From an uncultured Lachnospiraceae bacterium (GTDB lineage: Bacteria > Bacillota > Clostridia > Lachnospirales > Lachnospiraceae), in contig CAJUIM010000011.1 in assembly GCA_910586275.1 (NCBI GenBank), forward strand, positions 1-44,674: 44,674 nt of DNA, written 5' to 3'. Shown here piece after piece: positions 25,357 to 34,780 of the stretch. Both the position numbers and the translations under genes were made by a program. Numbering within the stretch: the stretch's first letter is position 1; every line of letters starts with the position of its first letter. The notes below the pieces were generated by a model that did not search any database, was not told where the DNA came from, and worked only from the letters and a program-made list of their open reading frames with translations.

Positions 25357-26748
25357 TCAGTTCCTATAGAAGGAGAGCAGCACCAACAGCAGCGGAAGCA
25401 ATGCCCGCACCCACAAAAGCATTTTTACGCTAATCCCGCTCTCCTTCTCTTTCCATTTAGCCGCCTGCGGAAATTTGGAAAGATTGATAAAAAGCAGCAA
25501 TACAAAAGCGGCAAAAACAACGGAAGATGCTATCACATAAACCGGATTCCCATATTCCATCACATTTTCTTTTATGCCATGAATACGTTCCAGCCAGCCT
25601 AGCTTTATATCCGGAATAAACTTACGGACAAAATCAAAGACATACCAATTAGAGAAAAATCCTCCGTTGGTAAGGTAAAATTTTAATGCAATCCCCATAT
25701 TAATTACGCACTCTGCCAGCAGGTTATAAAACAGCCTGTCCGTTTTGACGGCAAAAAGAATATATAGGAACGGGAACAGATAAATTACTCTGTAATGTTT
25801 GTAATCCGCAAACATAAAAAACAAAAGAAACGGAACAACCACGGCATAGACAAGTTCTTCTGCCCTTTGCCCCCCCCATGGACGTATATAAATCAAAAAG
25901 TAGAAAACGATCAGGGAAACTAGAAATAAGGAAATGCTGATTCCCGACGGGCTGCTCACTGTCATCCCCAGCGTTGCCTCCAGCTGCCCCGCCCCCGGCC
26001 CCATGCTCATGGATTCCTGATACATCGGCGCATTCCTATAAATCAGATGGAACAGGAGCATAGGACTCATGCCGATTATGGCATCCCGCAGGATTTTCCA
26101 TATATTCTTTTCCGTCAGGAGCAGGACTGCCACATAAGCTATTAAAATATATGGCTTCGCCCCCATACTCAATGCCGCAAAAAGCAGAAACCTATTCCTC
26201 TTGCCCTGTATAAGCTGATAAACTGCTATCACAAACAAACAGATAGAGATTATGTCGGTCTGTCCGGCAAAATAAACTGCCGTCATGGCAAAAGGAAAAG
26301 AAAAAGCAAGATAAACCGCTTCCGTCCGCCCTTCTGTCTCTATCTTCATGACGGTCAATATACGATAGGTAAAAGAAACCGTAATGAAATAAACAAGAAC
26401 CACAAATATTTTAGAGTACAGCAAAGTCCATGCATGCCCTACCGCAATAACGCCGAAAAATCTTTGCAGAACCCATATGGGCAGATTCCACACCGCCCAG
26501 GGAATCAAAGCGAGATAATTGGAACCCATATAGGAGCTGTCCAGATGATAAATATTCCGTGCACAATATTCGTAATAGCCATATAAATTCCCGTCTGCCA
26601 GGCAATCCCATAAATTCAGAGTCCAAGCCGTCAAAGATTTCAAGTCTATATAGCCATAAGAAACGAATAAAATGCCGCTTACGAGTAATGAAAATAAAAA
26701 CAATGAAAACCATTCACTTTTCCTGAATTCTGACAACCTCTTAACCAT
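25357..26748 (-). CDS. Polytopic membrane protein, GT-C-like glycosyltransferase candidate
   Basis: A 463-residue protein with about ten to twelve membrane segments. The pattern YFAGQTDIISICLFVIAVYQLIQGKRNRFLLFAALSMGAKPYILIAY is typical of GT-C (PIG-M/GT87-like) mannosyl- or related transferases, where an aromatic-x-GQ-D loop is followed by a Lys-Pro motif. It would use a polyprenyl-phosphate sugar on the outer face. Its ATG overlaps the end of the preceding GT4 gene by 8 bases, with aaggaag in that gene, so translation is coupled. Last gene of the minus-strand operon. Confidence 0.7.
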   Translation of the reverse strand: MVKRLSEFRKSEWFSLFLFSLLVSGILFVSYGYIDLKSLTAWTLNLWDCLADGNLYGYYEYCARNIYHLDSSYMGSNYLALIPWAVWNLPIWVLQRFFGVIAVGHAWTLLYSKIFVVLVYFITVSFTYRILTVMKIETEGRTEAVYLAFSFPFAMTAVYFAGQTDIISICLFVIAVYQLIQGKRNRFLLFAALSMGAKPYILIAYVAVLLLTEKNIWKILRDAIIGMSPMLLFHLIYRNAPMYQESMSMGPGAGQLEATLGMTVSSPSGISISLFLVSLIVFYFLIYIRPWGGQRAEELVYAVVVPFLLFFMFADYKHYRVIYLFPFLYILFAVKTDRLFYNLLAECVINMGIALKFYLTNGGFFSNWYVFDFVRKFIPDIKLGWLERIHGIKENVMEYGNPVYVIASSVVFAAFVLLLFINLSKFPQAAKWKEKESGISVKMLLWVRALLPLLLVLLSFYRN

Positions 26749-27895
26749 TTTTCTTCCTTTTCTTCCCTTTGTACAATACGCACGTTTTTTTCAGCACATC
26801 TTCCCAGTTATATTTGGAACATATAAATTCGGAAGCGTCTTTTTTATAGTTCTCCACTTCTTCCGTATGGCTTAACAGATAGTCCAGCTGTCTCCTCAGA
26901 TCCGCCACATTCCCTTTTCGGAAAGAAGCTGCGTGACCGCCCACCACTTCCATATTTTCCGCAATGTCACTGACCAGACAGCAGTTTCCGTAACTCATCG
27001 CCTCCAGCAGGCTGATTGCCATGCCCTCCACATCGCTGGGCAGCACAAACAGGTATGCATTGGAATAAAGTTCCTCCAAAATCTCCCCCTGCACAAAGTC
27101 CGTCATAACAATCCGTCCGTCTTTTTCCGCCATTGCTTCTATCCGTCTGATATAATCCACGGAATGGCTGCTTCCGCCGGAAATTACCAATTTTTTATCC
27201 GTTTCCGTTTTCCGGAATGCCTCTATCAGATAATGCAGCCCTTTTTCCGGCACCAGCCTTGCCAAAAACAGAATATACCCGTCCTTCTCCAAGCCATATT
27301 TCTCTTTGATTAAGTTCACCGGCCTGAGAGTCGGCGCATTGATTCCGTTAGGAATATAATGAGTATTTCTATGGTAAGTTTCCTTAAAATATTTCTGTAC
27401 ATTCTTTGAGAGGACAATCACTTCATCCGCATGTTTTGCCGCCATCTTTTCCCCGAATTTCAGTACAAATGAAGCAAACCTTCCCCATTTGGCCCTCTGC
27501 CAGTCCAACCCATGAATCGTAGCCACTACCCGTATGCCAAATAATTTCGGAATCCAGAGCATGGCACACGGCCCTTCCGCATGATAATGGATCACGTCAT
27601 ACCTGCCGGGCAAGGCACGCAAAGTGGCAAGAAAAGAATAAACAATTGCATTTAGCTTCCCATTGCGGAAAGTCGGCACTACGATAAGCCGTATTCCTTT
27701 ATAATATTTCCCATTCTTCCCGGCCGCATCAAATTCTTTCCCGGACACATGATACCCCGAACGGTTATAAGCATCTACCGCATATCCCTTTTCGCTGAGA
27801 CGCGTGGACAGTTCATTGACTACCACCTCCACACCGCCCTCTCTGGAAGGTATCCTCTTCTGCCCTATCATTGCTACCTTAAATTTCTTTCCCAT
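26741..27895 (-). CDS. GT4 glycosyltransferase, rhamnosyltransferase-like (DUF1972-type N-terminus)
   Basis: A 384-residue GT-B transferase. The N-terminus KVAMIGQKRIPSREGGVEVVV is the mark of the DUF1972/Cps2T-RgpA-like branch, whose known members add rhamnose in streptococcal polysaccharides. Also seen are VIHYHAEGPCAM, ATIHGLDWQRAKWG, ILFLARLVPEKGLHYLIEAF and VLPSDVEGMAISLLEAMSYGNCCLVSD with the E-x7-E pair. Rhamnose specificity is inferred only from family likeness. Site aaaggg before ATG; the next gene overlaps its stop. Confidence 0.85.
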   Translation of the reverse strand: MGKKFKVAMIGQKRIPSREGGVEVVVNELSTRLSEKGYAVDAYNRSGYHVSGKEFDAAGKNGKYYKGIRLIVVPTFRNGKLNAIVYSFLATLRALPGRYDVIHYHAEGPCAMLWIPKLFGIRVVATIHGLDWQRAKWGRFASFVLKFGEKMAAKHADEVIVLSKNVQKYFKETYHRNTHYIPNGINAPTLRPVNLIKEKYGLEKDGYILFLARLVPEKGLHYLIEAFRKTETDKKLVISGGSSHSVDYIRRIEAMAEKDGRIVMTDFVQGEILEELYSNAYLFVLPSDVEGMAISLLEAMSYGNCCLVSDIAENMEVVGGHAASFRKGNVADLRRQLDYLLSHTEEVENYKKDASEFICSKYNWEDVLKKTCVLYKGKKRKKNG

Positions 27896-27994
27896 ATAAC
27901 TACCCTTTCAGTTCCTATATAGCCGGCCGACACAGACCGTTTTATCATTCCATCCAATAATACCACATTTCTCCTGTTTTTCATACTAAAGTTT

Positions 27995-29536
27995 CTAAAA
28001 GTTTCTCCCCTTTCCTTTTCCCCTTGCTTTGCGGAAAACCGTCTCCCACACATACTTGAATTCCTCGCACCGGCAAAATACCCCTAAAAACAGCCCGTTA
28101 TACACCACCGAAATCATAATTACCATAACCGCAAACCCCGGCACGGACACCGAAGTCATCAGCCTGCTTTTCAGCCACGCTAACAGCAGCAGCACAAAAA
28201 CATTTACCCCTATATATTTCACGGAATCTCTGAAGTATATGTATGCGCCCCGCCCAAAACATACTTTATAAATAATAAGGGGCTTCGTGATGTTGGCAAT
28301 CAGGCCGGACACGATAGTTCCTATATAAATGCCCACCAGCCCGATTCTCTGCACCAGCACAATGGAAATCACCAAATTCACGCCTCCCTGAATCAGCGTC
28401 AGATACTTATCCTGTTCGAAAACCCCGGCTGCCGTCTTATAATTGGACAGCACGATGCGCTCTCCTTTAAAATAATAGTCCACCATAATACATCCAATGA
28501 CAAGATCCGGCAGAATCCTTGCCTCCCCCACCCACAGCACAATCAGCGGCGTCAGCATCAGATAAAACCCGATGGCGGAGAAACCGTATATCCAGCATGC
28601 CGCAAAGCGGTATACACGGAACAGAAGATACTGTTTTTCCTTATTTTCCGTCGCTATCAGATTTCCGAAACCGGAAAGCACGGAATTGAATATGATATTC
28701 ACGAAATTCGAAACCGAAGAGATTACATAATTATAAGTGCCCACAAATCCCACCGTGGTCACATCAATAAACGCGCCGATAATCATCGTATCCGTCTGCA
28801 GCCGCGCCATATCCCCTACCTTATGGAATACCAAGGCCTTTGTCTGACTGACAATTTCCCCCACTTCCTCCTTGGAAAGCTTCTGCACATTTTTCTCCTT
28901 CAGGTAAGGATACAGCCTGTCCAAATAACAGCTGACAAATATCTTCTGGATCAATTCCACCCCGGCTGCTGTCAGCAGATAAAGATAAAAATTGGGCATC
29001 CAAAGAAGACCTGCAATTTGTAGGGATACCGTGACCGCTTTTGTAATTGTAATGATATTGGTCTGAATATAATTTTTCTGCTGTGCATTCACCAGACTAT
29101 ATTTATACGATACGAAATAAGTGCTTACTGTATTAAAAAGAAAGATAAAATAATAAATGGTTAAATCCCGCCATGCATTCCTGCCGGGATCCTCAATCAG
29201 ATATTTTAAGAACGGCGCAACCGCCACGCCGATTGCCGCCACCACGCAGCCTATGGTTCGGTATGCCTTTTTATACAGAAACATATATGATTTTATTTTC
29301 TCATAGTCATTCCTGGCCACCGGCGCGTATAAGCTGAAATTAAAGGCCGTCCCGATTCCCAGTTCCGCCAAAGACAGAACCGTCAGAATATTCGTATAAT
29401 AATCATTCACCCCCGTCAGGGTATCACCCAGATGCTCTATGAAGATCTGCCGCAGCAATGCCCCCAGCAGCAAAGTCACAATATTTCCCAGCCAGCCGAA
29501 TGTGATATTTTTCGCCGCATATTTCACTCTTCCCAT
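27995..29536 (-). CDS. Wzx-like polysaccharide flippase (MOP superfamily)
   Basis: A 513-residue membrane protein with 12-14 hydrophobic segments, moving undecaprenyl-diphosphate-linked repeat units across the membrane. The start, AAKNITFGWLGNIVTLLLGALLRQIFIEHLGDTLTGVNDYYTNILTVLSLAELGIGTAFNFSLY cut short, is the classic Wzx first two helices with a conserved L-G-x-G region. The loop QTKALVFHKVGDMARLQTDTMIIG follows the family pattern. It starts 13 bases inside the pyruvyltransferase gene. It serves the same purpose as the ABC flippase of the other operon, for a different substrate or order of assembly. Confidence 0.9.
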   Translation of the reverse strand: MGRVKYAAKNITFGWLGNIVTLLLGALLRQIFIEHLGDTLTGVNDYYTNILTVLSLAELGIGTAFNFSLYAPVARNDYEKIKSYMFLYKKAYRTIGCVVAAIGVAVAPFLKYLIEDPGRNAWRDLTIYYFIFLFNTVSTYFVSYKYSLVNAQQKNYIQTNIITITKAVTVSLQIAGLLWMPNFYLYLLTAAGVELIQKIFVSCYLDRLYPYLKEKNVQKLSKEEVGEIVSQTKALVFHKVGDMARLQTDTMIIGAFIDVTTVGFVGTYNYVISSVSNFVNIIFNSVLSGFGNLIATENKEKQYLLFRVYRFAACWIYGFSAIGFYLMLTPLIVLWVGEARILPDLVIGCIMVDYYFKGERIVLSNYKTAAGVFEQDKYLTLIQGGVNLVISIVLVQRIGLVGIYIGTIVSGLIANITKPLIIYKVCFGRGAYIYFRDSVKYIGVNVFVLLLLAWLKSRLMTSVSVPGFAVMVIMISVVYNGLFLGVFCRCEEFKYVWETVFRKARGKGKGRNF

Positions 29537-30795
29537 AATTTCTCTACTTCTTTCCCTATCCGCATGGCATTTTTCTTATATTCCGGCATTACCCGGCGTA
29601 AGTCCTGCCGTATTTCTTCCTCATAATCTTTCAGCCATTCAAATGCCCCGATCAGATCCTCTTTCTCCTGCAGCTGCTGAACCGGGATGACATAGTTCTC
29701 ATAATCCCCGAACAGATCCCGGGCTATCCCTCTGGCCTTTACCGAATACCCCACCGCCAGAGTGGGGACGTTGGAAGAGTAAGCCGCAATGGTAGCATGC
29801 GTCCTGGCTCCGATAAACATACGGCACCTTGCGATATATCCTTTCAGTTCCTCACAGGAACCATCCTCTATCAGCACCACCCTGCCGCTGTCCCGGAATG
29901 CCTCGTAAAGCTCCCGCAGCGGCTTCCGGTCGTCATTTCTTTCCCAGACCACATGAGGAATCAGCGCTATCTGCATATCCGTCGTCCGGATAATATGCTC
30001 CGCCAATGCCTTATAATTGGACATGGTAATGCCCTCTCTCGCCTCATTGCCCTGAACCATAGGACTTATATTCAGCCCCACCGTATTCCCCTCCGCAAAT
30101 CCCACCGGCAGCGGCAGTTCCTTTTTCCCAAGCGTAAATGCCGGATCCGGAAGCAGCCGCAGCTTCCCTTCCGGCACCACTTTCTTCAAAGCACCATAAG
30201 TAATGGATTCTCTTGCAATAATCAGATCATAAAGATTCATGTCCTCCGCCATTGCGCCCCCGGCTGTCAGCAAATCCGGCTCAATGGAACAGCCCAGCAG
30301 CACCGTCCTAACCCCCCTGTCATGAAACGCCCGGTTCGCCAGCATCAAATCCCTTACCATAATATCATAGCAGTAATTATCCCCCCCGATAGAAACCGCC
30401 AGCGGATGCCGGCCTGTATGCCTTTTTTCCCCTGTCCGGCTCACAGGCAAATCTTCACACGCCTTTTTCCCGTTTCCCCCATACTTAAGCAACGGCCTGT
30501 CAAAGACCGCCCCATACCGGTAACGCAGAAAAGATTCCCCATCCTTTGTCAGCTTTCTCCAGCCATAATACATAATATGAGCCAATTTATGTTCCGAAAA
30601 ATGCCTTTCCTCCGCCAATTCGCACAGCACATCCCCCCCGGGGGAAACCAAAGAATATTTCCGGTCTTCCCTCTCGCTGTTGGTGATCACCAACGGTTTT
30701 TCTTTCAGCATATGACACAGGCTGTTAACAATTGCCTCACAGCCATGATTCCCGCTCCCTGCATGCATATATAACACAATTCTCTTCTCCGGCAT
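29524..30795 (-). CDS. Polysaccharide pyruvyltransferase family protein
   Basis: A 423-residue cytosolic enzyme of the PF04230 family, which adds pyruvate ketals from phosphoenolpyruvate to sugars (CsaB and exopolysaccharide enzymes). Seen are the N-terminal GSGNHGCEAIVNSL, the central SIGGDNYCYD, FHDRGVRTVLLGCSIEP, RESITYGAL, LLPDPAFTL, GLNISPM, and the C-terminal CRMFIGARTHATIAAYSSNVPTLAVGYSVKARGIARDLFG, which carries the conserved R-x-H of the family. All look intact. Site agggggc before ATG. The product would be an acidic, pyruvylated glycan. Confidence 0.9.
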   Translation of the reverse strand: MPEKRIVLYMHAGSGNHGCEAIVNSLCHMLKEKPLVITNSEREDRKYSLVSPGGDVLCELAEERHFSEHKLAHIMYYGWRKLTKDGESFLRYRYGAVFDRPLLKYGGNGKKACEDLPVSRTGEKRHTGRHPLAVSIGGDNYCYDIMVRDLMLANRAFHDRGVRTVLLGCSIEPDLLTAGGAMAEDMNLYDLIIARESITYGALKKVVPEGKLRLLPDPAFTLGKKELPLPVGFAEGNTVGLNISPMVQGNEAREGITMSNYKALAEHIIRTTDMQIALIPHVVWERNDDRKPLRELYEAFRDSGRVVLIEDGSCEELKGYIARCRMFIGARTHATIAAYSSNVPTLAVGYSVKARGIARDLFGDYENYVIPVQQLQEKEDLIGAFEWLKDYEEEIRQDLRRVMPEYKKNAMRIGKEVEKLWEE

Positions 30796-30840
30796 AACAG
30801 CCCCCTATCTGATTACTATTTTATCCTATTCGAATCTCTC

Positions 30841-31860
30841 TCAAACCAAAAATTTCCACTTACAGCGATACCATAACCGGTACAGTCCCATATAAACCCC
30901 CGGAGCACAGCCATACACCCTTACTTTTATCCGATACCCCCTGTCCAGTTCCCTAAATACCCCCCGTTTCGCGCCGTACTTTCTCACCAAATCCAGACAA
31001 TATTTCCCGGCCTCCGCCTTTTCCCTTCTCTCTTTCCCCGGCAGCTGCGCCAGTTTCCCCACCACCAGCATCACGGATATAAGAAGAATGGCTTCCGTCC
31101 GCTGCGTCAGCCTGGCGGTACCCTGCTTCCCGATTTTTTCCAAAGCCCTCTGCCAACAGGTGATCTGATCCATATAACTGTCCTTAAATCCACGCCGCAT
31201 CGCCCCGGCCTCATTGGAGAAATACCCGTATCCTTTATAATTGCCCCTGCAGAACCGCTTCCCCTGCATGGCCAGTTCCAGCAGAAACAGCATATCCTCC
31301 CCTATGGTCAGCCCGGTATCAAATCTAAGTTTTCCTACGCTTTCCCGCCGATATAGCTTACTCCAGCATCTGGTATCGCTGCGCAGAATTCCTTTTTCCA
31401 CGAATCGGCTTCCGGAAAGCCGTTCCACCTCCGGATCTTCCTTTCCGCAGATAGCCTGAAATTCTACGCCTTGGATGCCTTTGCCGTTTCCCCGAAATTC
31501 AAAATACTCGCATCCCGCTACGTCACAGCCTGTTTCTTCAGCCATGCCCACCAGATATTCCAGCATATCCCCGGCAAGGATATCATCCGCATCCACAAAT
31601 GTCACATACTCCCCGCAGCACTCCTGCAGCCCTCTGTTCCTTGCCGCGGACACTCCCCCATTGGGCATATGGAACACTTTGACATTCTCATGGCTATCGG
31701 CAAATCGGTCGCAGATCCGTCCGCTGCCATCCGTGGATCCGTCGTCCAGAAGCAGAATCTCCGTATTTCTATAAGTCTGTCCCAGCAGGCTTTCCATACA
31801 CCGCTCCAAGTAGGGAGACGCATTGTATACCGGCACAATAATACTTACGGTTTCACTCAT
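30841..31860 (-). CDS. GT2 glycosyltransferase
   Basis: A GT-A fold transferase of 339 residues. The N-terminal domain has SIIVPVYNASPYLERCMESLL, LLLDDGSTDGSGRICD, NGGVSAARNRGL and the metal-binding FVDADD (~89-94), all as expected of an active GT2. The region WSKLYRRESVGKLRFDTGLTIGEDMLFLLE is the acceptor-side motif common to Gram-positive capsule GT2 enzymes. No membrane segment is obvious. It lies 12 bases after another GT2 gene, site ggggaaagg before ATG. Donor sugar unknown. Confidence 0.9.
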   Translation of the reverse strand: MSETVSIIVPVYNASPYLERCMESLLGQTYRNTEILLLDDGSTDGSGRICDRFADSHENVKVFHMPNGGVSAARNRGLQECCGEYVTFVDADDILAGDMLEYLVGMAEETGCDVAGCEYFEFRGNGKGIQGVEFQAICGKEDPEVERLSGSRFVEKGILRSDTRCWSKLYRRESVGKLRFDTGLTIGEDMLFLLELAMQGKRFCRGNYKGYGYFSNEAGAMRRGFKDSYMDQITCWQRALEKIGKQGTARLTQRTEAILLISVMLVVGKLAQLPGKERREKAEAGKYCLDLVRKYGAKRGVFRELDRGYRIKVRVYGCAPGVYMGLYRLWYRCKWKFLV

Positions 31861-31872
31861 TACCTTTCCCCC

Positions 31873-32904
31873 TCAGTTCTTCAGCCTGTCATATACCCGG
31901 AAAATCCCCCGGGTGACTGCAATTGCTCCCCAAGACGGGTGACGCAGTATAAAATAGAGTATCCTGTTTGTCCTGTCGGATACTTTAACCGGATTTTCCT
32001 CTAGAATCCTCACGTTTCTCCTGTCCCTGCATATCTCCCTGACACGGCCGGCATATCCGGCCGGCCCTCCCCTTATTTCATTCTTTAAAGCCAGCAGCAG
32101 CAAATATATATATTCTCCGGCCGCCTGTCTTTCTCCGCTCTTCCTTCCCTTCTTCTTGTAGATCTCTTTTATCGTGCGGTACAGCATCCGTATTCCCCGA
32201 TACAGGCCGGCGTCATACTTATGCACCATGGACGCTTCGTTATACAGATAATGATAATAGAGCGCCCCTTCCATAATCACCAGCCGGCGGCAGTCCAGCA
32301 ATGCCGGAAGAGTAATGTTCACGTCCTCACCCATGGCAATCTCCGGGCGGCAGTATTTCATGTTTTTCTCGATTAAACTTCTGGAAAATAACTTCATGCA
32401 GCGCGACATGGACACCCGGCGGTTTTCATGCCCCAATAGATGATCCTTAATTTCCCCCTCCAGTTTCTTTCCTTCATAAATCCCCGGAGCCAGCCCGTGA
32501 TAATGCTCCGTTGTCCTCTTGGGGCGGTCAATGACAAAATTGCAGCAGATAACTTCCTCCGCGTCCCCGCTTCCGCCGGAAAGATACCGGGCCATATCTG
32601 CCAGCATATTCTCTTCCACCCAATCGTCACTGTCCACAAACCCCAAATATTCTCCTCTGCTGACCCGCACTCCGGCCTGCCATGCGCTCACCAGCCCGCC
32701 GTTTTCTTTATGCACCACCCGTATCCTGCTGTCTTCCTCCGCAAATGCATCACATAAGGCCGGACAGCCATCCGGCGAGCCGTCGTCCACCAAAACGATC
32801 TCCATATCCTTATATTCCTGCTTCCGCAAACTGTCCACACACCGCTTCAGATATGCCTCCGTTTTATATACCGAAACAATAATGCTGATCCCTTTTCCTG
32901 CCAT
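31873..32904 (-). CDS. GT2 glycosyltransferase
   Basis: A 343-residue GT-A fold enzyme, related to its downstream neighbour but clearly diverged. Motifs: SIIVSVYKTEAYLKRCVDSLR, VLVDDGSPDGCPALCDAF, NGGLVSAWQAGVRVSRGEYLGFVDSDDW (the D-x-D type site), then MSRCMKLFSRSLIEKNMKYC and AMGEDVNITLPAL. The NGG-x-x-x-A-W-Q-A-G variant of the usual A-R-N-x-G loop is typical of one GT2 group. It is directly downstream of the TPR gene, separated by 93 bases with no terminator seen. Confidence 0.9.
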   Translation of the reverse strand: MAGKGISIIVSVYKTEAYLKRCVDSLRKQEYKDMEIVLVDDGSPDGCPALCDAFAEEDSRIRVVHKENGGLVSAWQAGVRVSRGEYLGFVDSDDWVEENMLADMARYLSGGSGDAEEVICCNFVIDRPKRTTEHYHGLAPGIYEGKKLEGEIKDHLLGHENRRVSMSRCMKLFSRSLIEKNMKYCRPEIAMGEDVNITLPALLDCRRLVIMEGALYYHYLYNEASMVHKYDAGLYRGIRMLYRTIKEIYKKKGRKSGERQAAGEYIYLLLLALKNEIRGGPAGYAGRVREICRDRRNVRILEENPVKVSDRTNRILYFILRHPSWGAIAVTRGIFRVYDRLKN

Positions 32905-32997
32905 CCTCTGTCCATATGCTCCTTTCTATTTGCAAATACATTCTTATACGTTCCCGTTCCCTCAATACTGCCGGATCATGCTGTCTCTTCCCGGCAA

Positions 32998-34755
32998 TCA
33001 GACAATATTCTGTAAAGACTTCAGATAATCATCCATTCTTTCCAGATGTTCATTCCTGCTGCCATATAAAGATATATAAGCGTTTCTCGCCTTATCGGCA
33101 TAATATTTCGCTTCCTTTTTATTTGAGGAAATGTATAATACATATGCCAGCTGCTCATAGGAAATGGCTGTCATTTCGTTCTTTTCCCCATAAATCTTTT
33201 CCCGGATTGCTATTGCATGTCTATAAAAAACTGCCGCATCCTGCATATATCTGCCCACACTCAGGCTGTTTCCCATATTATGATAAATATAGGCTGCCGA
33301 TTCGCTCTCCTCCATATGTGTCTTTTTGATTAAATCCAATGCCTTCTGCAAATATTCCGATTCCCTGTCGAGTCTCTCACGCGCCCGCCAGATGCCGGCC
33401 ATGGAATTATATATCTGAATCAGGCGGATAGAATCGGCCCCATATACATCTTCCGTTATTCTTTTTGCCTTTTTTATATACTTCCATGCTTCCTTTCCGT
33501 TTCCGCTATCCAAATATGCGATACACATATTCTGGTATATGCCCAGCAGTTCTCCTCCTCGTTTTCCTGCATTTCTAAGCAATTCCTCTGCCCGTTCATA
33601 TTGTTTTAACGCCTTTGACAAATCGCCCTGCGCTTTATATACCCTTCCGATGTTATTATGCAGAGATGCGTTGCCATAATATTTTTCACCGTATTTGCCG
33701 ATCTGATAATTCAGTAAGTCCTCATAGATATCCAATGCCTCGGCATATTTGGACTGTACCCGGTATACCACAGCCTTCCACAGCAATACACTTCTTCCCT
33801 TATCTGAGTATTTCTTATTCCTGTCATGATATATTTGGATGGCTTGGTCACAAACTTTTTCCCCTGCCATAAGATTCTGAACAGACCAGAAATAATTTAA
33901 ATATTCCGCAAGTGCATCTGCATACATCGGATGTTCTTCCCCAAGCACGCTTTTCACTGTGGAAAGCGCTTTCGTATACCAAGGCACACTCTTCTCAGCC
34001 TCTTCCAGCCCTATCCATGCACCAGCCAGAATCCATAGCTTTTCCACATCCTCCAGTTCAATTTCTTTTCCTATGTACTCCTGCTCCGCATCTTCCACTA
34101 GGCCTCTGACAAATTCCGTTTCCTGATTGGAAAGATACCCCCTTACACTGTCCCAGCTTTCTATGCAGGCCAAATACATAGAAATATCCTTCTTCCCGCC
34201 ATGATTCTGTATTCTTTCCTTCATTTCCTGATACCTTGCCGACTCCAACGCATCATCGCCGGATAGTTCTTCCCTATCAAAATCATATATTCTGTCCATT
34301 GCTTTATCGGAATCCTGAAAGGTAAAGTGATACAAAATACAGGAATACAAATCCCTTGCATTCCTTGAAAGCAGCAAATGAAAATAGGGTGACATGCCGA
34401 ACACAAATAGCTTTCCAATGGCAAGTATCTGATCCCGCATAAAATTCAGCTTTTCAATAACCGCATCGTCCCCAAAGCGAATCCCTAAGATCTGTATATT
34501 ATAGACGATTATCACTTTTGCATCCGACTGGGAAGCCCACCTTCTGAAATCCTGCGAATTCACCATTCCTGTCTCTTCATTGTCGTCTGCAATATTATGG
34601 GCAATAACCTTTTCTTTCCCGATTCTCTCCTGAATCATGGAAACCCGTTTTATCTGATTCTCAGACTGAAACAGGCATATTCCATGCGAAACCTCTCCTA
34701 AAGTCATCAACAGCATTTCCATCTGTTCTTCGTTTTTCCGAGTATCGTTTCCCAT
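32998..34755 (-). CDS. TPR protein with a P-loop-like N-terminal domain lacking Walker A
   Basis: A 585-residue protein. The last ~350 residues are tetratricopeptide repeats of the long kind (42-residue units such as YGNASLHNNIGRVYKAQGDLSKALKQYERA and AAYIYHNMGNSLSVGRYMQDAAVFYRHA). The first ~170 residues contain VIIVYNIQILGIRFGDDAVIEKLNFMRDQI and KLFVFGMSPYFHLLLSRNARDLYSCI, recalling the N-terminal domains before TPRs in bacterial proteins that accompany STAND/AAA NTPases. No GKS/T is seen, so it is probably not an ATPase. It begins 25 bases after the NTPase gene, so the two form a unit. I infer a sensor or scaffold role, possibly in signalling or defence. It is not a known polysaccharide enzyme. 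Confidence 0.7.
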   Translation of the reverse strand: MGNDTRKNEEQMEMLLMTLGEVSHGICLFQSENQIKRVSMIQERIGKEKVIAHNIADDNEETGMVNSQDFRRWASQSDAKVIIVYNIQILGIRFGDDAVIEKLNFMRDQILAIGKLFVFGMSPYFHLLLSRNARDLYSCILYHFTFQDSDKAMDRIYDFDREELSGDDALESARYQEMKERIQNHGGKKDISMYLACIESWDSVRGYLSNQETEFVRGLVEDAEQEYIGKEIELEDVEKLWILAGAWIGLEEAEKSVPWYTKALSTVKSVLGEEHPMYADALAEYLNYFWSVQNLMAGEKVCDQAIQIYHDRNKKYSDKGRSVLLWKAVVYRVQSKYAEALDIYEDLLNYQIGKYGEKYYGNASLHNNIGRVYKAQGDLSKALKQYERAEELLRNAGKRGGELLGIYQNMCIAYLDSGNGKEAWKYIKKAKRITEDVYGADSIRLIQIYNSMAGIWRARERLDRESEYLQKALDLIKKTHMEESESAAYIYHNMGNSLSVGRYMQDAAVFYRHAIAIREKIYGEKNEMTAISYEQLAYVLYISSNKKEAKYYADKARNAYISLYGSRNEHLERMDDYLKSLQNIV

Positions 34756-34780
34756 ATCCTATGCCCCCATCTCAATATCA

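Noticed and set aside
29797..30774. 325-codon plus-strand frame
   Set aside because: Antisense to the pyruvyltransferase gene; rich in His, Pro and Arg as expected of a shadow frame.
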